Source: CBDCYS01 sp965226245 (GTDB taxonomy: Bacteria > Acidobacteriota > Terriglobia > Bryobacterales > UBA6623). Taken from it: DNA of 64,000 nucleotides. This document shows, piece after piece, positions 58,141-64,000 of this stretch (its first letter is position 1; every line of letters begins with the position of its first letter). The stretch covers positions 6,510,001 through 6,574,000 of the forward strand of contig CBDDCL010000015.1 in assembly GCA_965226245.1 (NCBI GenBank). Direction: 5' to 3'. Below the pieces are notes generated by a model that saw nothing but the letters and a program-made list of their open reading frames with translations, was not told where the DNA came from and did not search any database. The position numbers and the translations under genes are program-made.

Positions 58141-58322
58141 TAGCCCGCTTTTCTCACCACCTGGCGAGGCGAAGTGCGTGAGAGGCCCGTCAGTACGAGG
58201 CGCGCGCCGCTTGACGAGCGGAGGCATACTTGACAGTACGTTGAGCACGGCGAGCAAGTGCAACGAAGTAATGGCGGGCCTAACGCGTGCTTCGGCCGGC
58301 AGGTGGTGAGAAATGCGGGCTA
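58141..58322 (+). repeat. TAGCCCGC repeat, full copy (MITE-like)
   Basis: 182 bp with near-perfect terminal inverted repeats of about 24 bp: tagcccgcttttctcaccac...ctgg at the left, and the complement of tagcccgcatttctcaccac...ctgcc at the right. The interior holds further palindromes, including ccgcttgacgagcgg. No coding sequence. Partial relatives at 30898-30969 and 51191-51338. Its last bases (cta, 58320-58322) supply the stop codon of the PilZ gene. Confidence 0.8.
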
Positions 58323-58691
58323 TTTTGGCTTGGTTTCCAGGTGGTGATAGCTGACTTCGACAAACCCGAACCCGACCCGATAACTTTCGCTGTCGGCGCG
58401 GCGGCAGTAGGCGACGCGGGCTCGTGCGGTTATGGTCATGGCGAAGTCCAGACTGTGGAGGTCGCCTTCAATCACCACGACTTCGTCGATCGTCAGAGCT
58501 CGCGGCAGGTCCATTCCGAGACCGCCTTCACTGAAATCCCAGAGCGTACCGACGATTTTGTCCTTCCTGCCTTCTTGATTCCTGGTGATGGTTAGCTGTT
58601 GCGGGCCGTACTGTTGCGTTCTCGAATGCCCGCGTCTGTCGTCGGCCTCCATCTCCATTAGCGAGGCGGTTTTCTTTTGTGGTCCGGGCAT
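58320..58691 (-). CDS. PilZ-domain protein (c-di-GMP binding)
   Basis: 123 residues. PilZ domains bind c-di-GMP through an RxxxR and a D/NxSxxG motif; here DDRRGHSRTQ and LWDFSEGGLGMDLPR. The beta-barrel continues (VVVIEGDLHSLDFAMTITAR, ARVAYCRRADSESYRVGFGF). The stop codon lies inside the adjacent MITE-like repeat, so the last residues (HHLETKPK) may have been set by that insertion. Single gene; regulated partner unknown. Confidence 0.87.
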   Translation of the reverse strand: MPGPQKKTASLMEMEADDRRGHSRTQQYGPQQLTITRNQEGRKDKIVGTLWDFSEGGLGMDLPRALTIDEVVVIEGDLHSLDFAMTITARARVAYCRRADSESYRVGFGFVEVSYHHLETKPK

Positions 58692-59380
58692 GAGAATGCT
58701 CTACCGTTTCATGCAGCCTGGGCTGAGTTCGTTGAGTGTGCGACCCCTTTTCGCGCGTTCCAATTTCGCGCTGGGTGTCACCCAATTCGCCGACGCTATG
58801 ACCGCTTGCTCGTCAGGGTCAGAGGCGCCCTTAAAGAAGGGCGCTGTCCCTACTGTGCCCTTGTGGGGGGAAGCCCAGCAATAGGGGGGACACTGTATTT
58901 TTAATCGAGAGACGAATGGGGCGCGGGGCATGCGGTACTGGGAAGAAGGACCACATGCGGAAGCCCAAGTTTCCTAAACCACAGAATCACAATAACTTAC
59001 GAAACCGGGCGGACCCGCGGAGGCAGCTTGCCGCCAGCCGCGTTATTCGTAAGGATCGGCCTGAGGCGAGACTGGAAAGACGCCCTTCGGCGCCATGCCG
59101 CGAGTCGCCAGGCCAGCGGGCCGGCTCAGGCGCCAGAAGCGCCACAGGTCCACGGGGTCCACGGGTCCCAAGTTGGATCCGGCGATGCTATAGTAATCAC
59201 CGTGGCGGGCTTCGTCCGTCTCGAAGAGTTGAACGATTCATCCCTTGCAGCTCATCAGGCTCTCGCTCAGCTTGTGGAGAGGCGGTTCGCCGGCACCGCG
59301 GCAGGCCCCGGCCAAGGGAGCGAATTGGGGCAAGCGGAGTTACCGCGCCTTGACTTCCGCACGGTCTTCGCGGCACGGCC
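58692..59380. other. Intergenic region without a recognised gene
   Basis: 689 bases. Open frames here are Arg/Pro/Ser-rich and look like chance. A hairpin gcgcccttaaagaagggcgc is at 58826-58845. The region should include the promoter of the LysR gene, but none is clear. Confidence 0.45.
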
Positions 59381-60319
59381 ATGGATTTTGATCAGCTCCA
59401 TACGTTTTTGGAAATTGTCCGCCTGAAGAGCTTTTCCAAGGCGGCTCAAACCTGCTTTCGTACGCAGCCCGCCATCAGTGCGCAAATACGGCAGATGGAG
59501 CAGGAGCTGGGCACGCAGTTGTTTGAGCGCTTTGGCAGCCGCATTTCGCTGACCATCGCGGGCAAGACGTTCGCTGAGTACGGCCGCCAGCTCCTGGATT
59601 TTAAAAAAGAAGGATTCGATGCGGTCCACGAGCTGGACCGCATTCCGAAGGGCGCGGTGGTGATTGCCGCCAACGAAGCGACCTGCGTCAGCGTGCTTCC
59701 GCGGGTGTTCTCCACCTACCGCGAGCGCTTTAAAGAAGTTCAACTGCAGGTGATCCAATCCTATAGTTCCAAGACGATCCAGTCGGTGATGGACAACTCG
59801 GTGGACTTCGGGATCACCCAATTGCCGGTGCGGGAAAAGCGGCTGGAAGTAGTGCAGATCCACTCCGACGAGATTCGATTGCTGGTTCCTCCGGCACATC
59901 CGTTCGCCAAGAAAACATCCGTTAGCGCCGGGCAAATCGCGGCACACTCGCTGCTGCTGCCAAGAAGCGGGCGGACTCGCAGCCGCATCAACGAGTACCT
60001 CGGCCCGGTCGAGGACGACCTTCGGATTTCGATGGAGCTCGAATCGAGCGAGATGCTGAAGCAGTTCATCATGGCGGGGCTGGGGATCGGCTTCATGGCG
60101 GTGACCAATGCCCGCAATGAGATTCGCGACGGAAGACTGCGTGCGATCCGCCTGGCGCCGCTGCCTATGATCCGCACAATTGGGCTGATCTATCCCAAAG
60201 ACAAGGCACTGCCGCGAGCGGGGCTCGGGTTTATCGAAGTGGTCGCTGATTTCGCGCGCGAGGTACGGTCGAAGGACGATGAGTACTTTGGGTTGGGTAA
60301 GGTGACAAGAGCGTCATGA
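59381..60319 (+). CDS. LysR-family transcriptional regulator
   Basis: 312 residues. Winged helix-turn-helix at residues ~1-60 (DFDQLHTFLEIVRLKSFSKA, AQTCFRTQPAISAQIRQMEQ) and a periplasmic-binding-like effector domain from ~90 (GAVVIAANEATCVSVLPRVF, SVDFGITQLPVREKRLEVVQ, QFIMAGLGIGFMAVTNARNE). The effector domain resembles the CbbR/CysB group. No classical T-N11-A operator was spotted upstream. The stop overlaps the start of the next small gene (ATGA), so they are co-translated. Confidence 0.92.
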   Translation: MDFDQLHTFLEIVRLKSFSKAAQTCFRTQPAISAQIRQMEQELGTQLFERFGSRISLTIAGKTFAEYGRQLLDFKKEGFDAVHELDRIPKGAVVIAANEATCVSVLPRVFSTYRERFKEVQLQVIQSYSSKTIQSVMDNSVDFGITQLPVREKRLEVVQIHSDEIRLLVPPAHPFAKKTSVSAGQIAAHSLLLPRSGRTRSRINEYLGPVEDDLRISMELESSEMLKQFIMAGLGIGFMAVTNARNEIRDGRLRAIRLAPLPMIRTIGLIYPKDKALPRAGLGFIEVVADFAREVRSKDDEYFGLGKVTRAS

Positions 60320-60669
60320 GGTGGGTCCTGAGAACCTCGTCCGTTCGGATCGCCACACGCGATCAAGACCGCGTTTACCGCTCGATTCAGGACGCCCCGC
60401 CAGAGCTGCGGAAGCGAATCAAAGAAGTCCTCCAGGGGCCGGATTCGGAAACCATCTTTATCGCGAACCAAGAAGCCTACGACCGCCTCTTCAAGAAGCC
60501 GAAAAAGGCGCCCCCCAATTTTCGCAACGTGGAGATGGAAGCGGACCGCCGCGAGAACGAGATCGAGCGCCGCTTGACTCCCAGCGCCAGGCGCGTGCTG
60601 GCCACGATGTTTTCGGCCATCGGCGCCCTATGGCTGATCTGGGCGTTGTTCATCCAAATCGGCAGATAG
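60316..60669 (+). CDS. Tail-anchored small membrane protein
   Basis: 117 residues. A polar N-terminal part (YRSIQDAPPELRKRIKEVLQ, EAYDRLFKKPKKAPPNFRNV) is followed by one C-terminal hydrophobic helix (VLATMFSAIGALWLIWALFI). No family recognised. Translationally coupled to the LysR regulator; its 3' end overlaps the convergent DUF1015 gene by 20 bases. Confidence 0.6.
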   Translation: MRWVLRTSSVRIATRDQDRVYRSIQDAPPELRKRIKEVLQGPDSETIFIANQEAYDRLFKKPKKAPPNFRNVEMEADRRENEIERRLTPSARRVLATMFSAIGALWLIWALFIQIGR

Positions 60670-61930
60670 TCAGGCCCGCCAGCAGTTTGGGATAAAAATC
60701 GGTCGACTTTTGGGGCATCACACCGCCCGCAAACGAAATCTCCGCCACGTCGTGGACACTCACGGGCCGCAGCAAGAAAGCGGCCTGGGCTGATCCGCTG
60801 TGGACTTCACTCACCGCCGGCTGCGCGCCGCGAACATAGCGGATGTGCTTGAGTTCCTTCACGTCTTCCTCGGAAACCCCCAGCACCTTGTCCAGCAAGA
60901 GCTTGTGGAGGACGATGACGTCCAGGCCGCGTTCTTTGGGGGTAAGCGAGCTGAGAGCCGCATCAATCGCGTCTTTTTTTCCTGTCAGCAGGCAGTGGGA
61001 ATTGCCCTCGAATACGGCTCCGATGGCGCAGCGGCCCCCAGCCGTGTCCTCGAGGCGTTGCTGCAGCCCGGCAGCGGAGTCCAAACGCTCAATGTCAAAA
61101 AACTCAGCGGCTTTCGACAGAATGGCGCCCCTGTCAAACCCCGGCAGACCGCCAAGAACCCTGTGAGTCGCCAGGACGACAAGTCCGGGGGCACGCATGT
61201 TCACGAAGGTCATCATGACCTTGTCGGCGCCGGGAATGCCGGGATTCTCCTTGGCATAAGCGAGTGCTGTTTCGTAGCGGTGGTGTCCGTCGGCGACAAG
61301 TAGTTTCTTGGTTTCCATCGCCCCCTGGATCTCGGCGATCTCGGCCGGATCAATAATCCTCCAGACCGTGTGCGTCACGCCAAACTCATCGTCTACGGAT
61401 AGCAAGGGAGTACTTGCCGCGGCACGATCCAGGGCGGCATCGATGACCGGCTCGGGATCGTCGTACAGCATGAAAAGCTGGCCGAAATGAGCTCGCGTGT
61501 GACGAGTGAGCTGCAAGCGGTCGAGCTTGGGGCCGGAGTGAGTCAGCTCGTGTCCGTGAACGATGCCCGCGCTGTAATCCACCGCTTGCGTCAGGCCGAT
61601 GAAGCCCTTTCGCACAAACGGTTTCCCGCTCTCGGGATGGCCGAACTGCTGAAAATAGGGGAACAGCGCGGGCTCGGACTCTTGCTCGAGAACGCCGCTG
61701 GCGATCCAGTCCTGGAGCGTCGCCGCCGCGCGGGTATAGACGTTATTCGAGTCGTTGTCGGAGGATTCTTCTTTGCCTTTGATCAGGCGGATGACGTTGT
61801 GAGGACTGGCGCCATAGTAGCCCTCCTGCATCTCAGGTGAAATCTTGTCGTAGGGTTGCGTGACCAGCTCGCTGATCGAGCCCGCCTTGGAAGAATAACG
61901 ATAAGCGGGGAAAGGAAAAATCTTTGCCAT
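60650..61930 (-). CDS. DUF1015 family protein
   Basis: 426 residues from the ATG at 61930; a longer frame is open upstream but runs back into the IS end. DUF1015 proteins begin with an IFPFPAYRYSSKAGSISELV, TQPYDKIS block, then contain HNVIRLIKGK, YTRAAATLQDWIASGVLEQE, and the conserved LLVADGHHRYETALAYAKEN with a probable metal or catalytic His pair. All are present. Molecular role is unsettled; some annotations link the family to SerA-adjacent metabolism. Single gene here. Confidence 0.88.
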   Translation of the reverse strand: MAKIFPFPAYRYSSKAGSISELVTQPYDKISPEMQEGYYGASPHNVIRLIKGKEESSDNDSNNVYTRAAATLQDWIASGVLEQESEPALFPYFQQFGHPESGKPFVRKGFIGLTQAVDYSAGIVHGHELTHSGPKLDRLQLTRHTRAHFGQLFMLYDDPEPVIDAALDRAAASTPLLSVDDEFGVTHTVWRIIDPAEIAEIQGAMETKKLLVADGHHRYETALAYAKENPGIPGADKVMMTFVNMRAPGLVVLATHRVLGGLPGFDRGAILSKAAEFFDIERLDSAAGLQQRLEDTAGGRCAIGAVFEGNSHCLLTGKKDAIDAALSSLTPKERGLDVIVLHKLLLDKVLGVSEEDVKELKHIRYVRGAQPAVSEVHSGSAQAAFLLRPVSVHDVAEISFAGGVMPQKSTDFYPKLLAGLTICRFG

Positions 61931-62059
61931 GGGAGCTATTAGAATAGCCCCCCGGCCGCAGACATTCCAACCACCCCGGCGTGGCGCGCCCGCTCGGGCA
62001 GCCTCCCGATTCTTCGGGAGGCCATCCTCCCCCCTTCGAAGCCTTCTGTTTCCAAGGCC
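61931..62059. other. Spacer before IS copy 2
   Basis: Holds the DUF1015 gene's promoter region and the left target duplication of the IS; includes ggagg-type palindrome ctcccgattcttcgggag (62006-62023). Confidence 0.5.
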
Positions 62060-63672
62060 TGTTGAAGGGCGATGATAATGTCCCCTTGAGAGGGCGATAG
62101 AAATGTCCCCTAATCTAAGGCTCCAGAAAGGAGGAGCCGAGATTGGAGAGGACATGGATGAACGACAAGGAATTGAGACGGGGCGAGGTGCTGGGCCGGG
62201 TGAAGCGAGGCGAGTTAAAGCTGAGCGAGGCGGCGCAGGTGCTCGACATCAGTTACCGCCAGAGCAAGCGGATCTGGAAGCGCTACAGCGCGGGAGGGAC
62301 AAAAGCATTGAAGCACGGCAACGTGGGCCGGGTATCGAACCGGGCCAAGCCAGCGGAAGTTCGCAAGCGAGTGCTGCAACTGGTGCGCGAGAACTACTCC
62401 GGCGAACCGCACGAGCGCTTCGGGCCTACTCTGGCGGCCGAGCATTTGCGAAAGGACCACGATCTGCAAGTATCGGTGCGGGCACTGCGGCTCTGGATGC
62501 TCGCCGAGGGTCTGTGGAGCCGCCGCCGCAAGCGCCAGCCGCATCGCCAGCGGCGGCAGCGCAAAGCGCACTTCGGGGAGCTGATCCAGGTCGACGGCTC
62601 GCACCACCGATGGCTCGAAGATCGCGGCCCGAAAGGTTGCCTGATGAACTTCGTCGACGATGCGAGCGGCCGGGCGCTGTGCCGCTTCTCGAGCGAAGAG
62701 ACAACTTGGGCGGCGGCCGATCTGCTCGAAGCCTGGGTGCGTCAATACGGCGTTCCGAAGGCGTTGTATTGCGACTGGAAGAACGTCTACAAGCGCCAGC
62801 CGACGTCGCGCGAAGCGCTGGAAGGCATCGAGCCCGAGACGCAGTTCGGGCGCATGTGCGCCAAGCTGGGGATCCGCATCATCGCGGCATCGTCGCCGCA
62901 AGCCAAGGGCCGCGTGGAGCGGCATCACGGCACCCATCAAGACCGCCTGATCAAGAAGATGCGACTGCAAGGTATCTGCGATTACGAGGCGGCGAACCGC
63001 TATCTCGGCGAGCAATATCTGGGGGAACACAACGCCAAATTTGTCTGCGAGCCAGCGGCGGAAGCGGACTTTCATCAGCGCCCGCCCAAGCGTCTGGACT
63101 TAAAGTGGGTGTTCTGCTTGGAGGCCGAGCGAGTCGTCTCCAACGATCGGGTGGTCCGTTTCGAGAACCGCTTCTTACAGTTGAAACCGAAGCGCAATCA
63201 GGCTCTGGGGGCGGGGGGGAGAGTCACCGTGCAGCAAGCGCGCCAGGGCGAGTTGCAGGTGATCCACGAAGGCCGAGCGGTGGCCTTTGAAGAGATCACG
63301 TGGCCCGAGCCGAAGCCGCGCCCCAAGCCGAAACAACAAGCGGCCCGGCAGCGGCCCAAGCCGGCGGCGGACCACCCTTGGCGTAAGTTGCTGCGGTCGA
63401 AAAAACGTGCGGCGACGACATAAAAAAGGCAGGGCTATGGAAATGACGGGACGGATGGAAAGCGTGGAAAACCTCAGCGAGCAGCGCAGAGGATTCGCAT
63501 CGCAACGACAGGTTTCCCACCCTTCCCACCGTCCCTTGGAAATCGCTGACGCGATTTCCACATTCCCACAGCCCCGACGACGACGATTATCTCTTACGAA
63601 CTTACAAACAACAAAACGAAGGGGACATTTCTATCGCCCTACCGCCGGGGACATTTCTATCGCCTCTTGACA
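62060..63672 (+). mobile_element. IS1202-like insertion sequence, copy 2
   Basis: 1,613 bp, identical in length to copy 1 and inverted relative to it. Flanked by a 17-bp direct repeat cttctgtttccaaggcc (62043-62059 and 63673-63689). It has the same terminal iterons (ggcgatagaaatgtcccc). Only two base differences from copy 1 were noticed (Ser/Leu in the transposase tail and one near 63600). Confidence 0.92.
62158..63423 (+). CDS. IS1202/ISNCY-type DDE transposase, copy 2
   Basis: 421 residues from the ATG at 62158, preceded by ggagaggac. It carries the same domains and DDE residues as copy 1 (IQVDGSHHRW, YCDWKNVY, KGRVERHHGT). The tail reads WRKLLRSKKRAATT where copy 1 has WRKSLRSKK. About 250 non-coding bases separate the stop from the element's right end, an unusually long 3' region that is nearly identical in both copies and contains a short palindrome (ggaaatcgctgacgcgattt...cc, 63537-63558). 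Confidence 0.92.
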   Translation: MNDKELRRGEVLGRVKRGELKLSEAAQVLDISYRQSKRIWKRYSAGGTKALKHGNVGRVSNRAKPAEVRKRVLQLVRENYSGEPHERFGPTLAAEHLRKDHDLQVSVRALRLWMLAEGLWSRRRKRQPHRQRRQRKAHFGELIQVDGSHHRWLEDRGPKGCLMNFVDDASGRALCRFSSEETTWAAADLLEAWVRQYGVPKALYCDWKNVYKRQPTSREALEGIEPETQFGRMCAKLGIRIIAASSPQAKGRVERHHGTHQDRLIKKMRLQGICDYEAANRYLGEQYLGEHNAKFVCEPAAEADFHQRPPKRLDLKWVFCLEAERVVSNDRVVRFENRFLQLKPKRNQALGAGGRVTVQQARQGELQVIHEGRAVAFEEITWPEPKPRPKPKQQAARQRPKPAADHPWRKLLRSKKRAATT

Positions 63673-63689
63673 CTTCTGTTTCCAAGGCC

Positions 63690-63769
63690 TTGACAGCAGA
63701 GACCGCAATCCTGCCCGTCTAAGAACCCGCCAAGCAGCGCCCCTTCATTGCAAATGTTACAATCCTGCT
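63690..63769. other. Promoter region of the last gene
   Basis: 80 bases between the IS target duplication and the ATG at 63770. The IS inserted close to the gene, so expression may depend on sequence in or near the element. No clear -35/-10 pair; gttacaatcctgcta lies just before the start. Confidence 0.35.
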
Positions 63770-64000
63770 ATGACGAACCCGCCCAAGGCAACTCTCGGCC
63801 GCAGGGCGTTCCTGTTGGCATCCAGCGCGGGCGCGCTCAGCGCGGCTTCCTCAACGTCAAAGAAGATCCGAACAGCCGTCTACGGCATCGGACACGGCCA
63901 CGCCCGCGGCAAAGTTCAGACAGTTCGCGAGATGAGCGAGTACGAGCTGGTGGGAATCTGCGAGCCCGACGAAAAACAGCCGCGAGGCCACGAAGTCTTC
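63770..64000 (+). CDS. Tat-exported Gfo/Idh/MocA oxidoreductase (partial)
   Basis: The first 77 codons are visible before the window ends. A Tat signal (LGRRAFLLASSAGALSAASS) is followed by KIRTAVYGIGHGHARGKVQT, a Rossmann nucleotide-binding start with GxGxxH, and YELVGICEPDEKQ, the usual end of the second strand with Glu. Such exported NAD-dependent sugar dehydrogenase-like proteins are typical of Solibacter and planctomycetes. It continues beyond 64000; substrate unknown. Confidence 0.82.
   Translation, partial: MTNPPKATLGRRAFLLASSAGALSAASSTSKKIRTAVYGIGHGHARGKVQTVREMSEYELVGICEPDEKQPRGHEVF

Noticed and set aside
58916..59353. 145-codon frame before the LysR gene
   Set aside because: Arg/Pro/Ser-rich with no recognisable domain; typical of chance frames in GC-rich DNA.

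Overview
The window is a GC-rich bacterial chromosome segment, most likely from an acidobacterium of the Bryobacterales/Solibacterales group. The clues are a C-terminal domain resembling TIGR03437 (typical of Solibacter secreted proteins) at 7303-7547, many secreted or Tat-exported enzymes in single-gene units, a DUF1015 protein, and intergenic spaces crowded with palindromic repeats. The lineage is inferred from gene content; no rRNA is present. The only stable RNA gene recognised is tRNA-Asp(GTC) at 44953-45029.

Region by region. 1-4500 is an accessory zone of small two-gene and single-gene modules: two decaying ORF6N genes, a hicBA pair, an orphan AbrB-type antitoxin with a frameshifted start, and a second hicBA pair whose hicA is split by an IS1595-family element with an 8-bp target duplication. 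4552-8818 is a tightly coupled three-gene unit (methyltransferase with an extra C-terminal region, membrane protein with a TIGR03437-like domain, secreted putative TIM-barrel protein). 8840-10215 holds an orphan MNT nucleotidyltransferase and a secreted bicupin. 10457-13576 encodes an LplT-like transporter / PlsC acyltransferase / acyl-ACP synthetase fusion that has lost its C-terminus next to a MITE-like element. 24422 down to 13772 is an outer-membrane biogenesis cluster on the minus strand (Omp85/TamA-like, SurA-like, TamB, Pcm), followed by selB.

24572-31513 mixes core genes (ThiF/MoeB, Smr, transaldolase, DapA-like) with a higBA pair, a sterol desaturase gene interrupted by an in-frame UGA, a diguanylate-cyclase remnant, the 3' end of a group II intron, and a third hicBA pair with a damaged toxin. 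31729-41373 carries a cytochrome-c/copper-monooxygenase-like protein and partner, a zinc-ribbon membrane protein, a PDZ pseudoprotease, a Gfo/Idh/MocA relic, a sugar-phosphate isomerase-like protein and dinB. 42012-43288 is an ATGA-coupled pair (putative winged-helix protein plus PIN ribonuclease) that looks like a toxin-antitoxin module of uncommon architecture. 44310-44444 is a 44-residue basic protein with a strong ribosome-binding site.

45141-55046 contains an M29-like peptidase, a hydrolase, lactate permease, one copy of an IS1202-like element, and a galactose cluster (galM, SSS symporter, and a galT'-'galK deletion fusion with an amber codon). 55287-64000 has GNAT, CorC-like, rsmD, PilZ, LysR and DUF1015 genes, the second near-identical IS copy, and the start of a Tat-exported Gfo/Idh/MocA oxidoreductase cut by the window end.

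The most unusual non-coding content is at least three interspersed palindromic repeat families. One (about 180 bp, TAGCCCGC ends) has been hit both by a group II intron and by the IS1202-like element. A second has conserved ends and interchangeable hairpin cores. A set of about 20-nt hairpins share loops of the type NGGA or GGAA. Decay (frameshifts, nonsense codons, deletion fusions, IS insertions) is frequent, which suggests a large, repeat-rich genome under relaxed selection.
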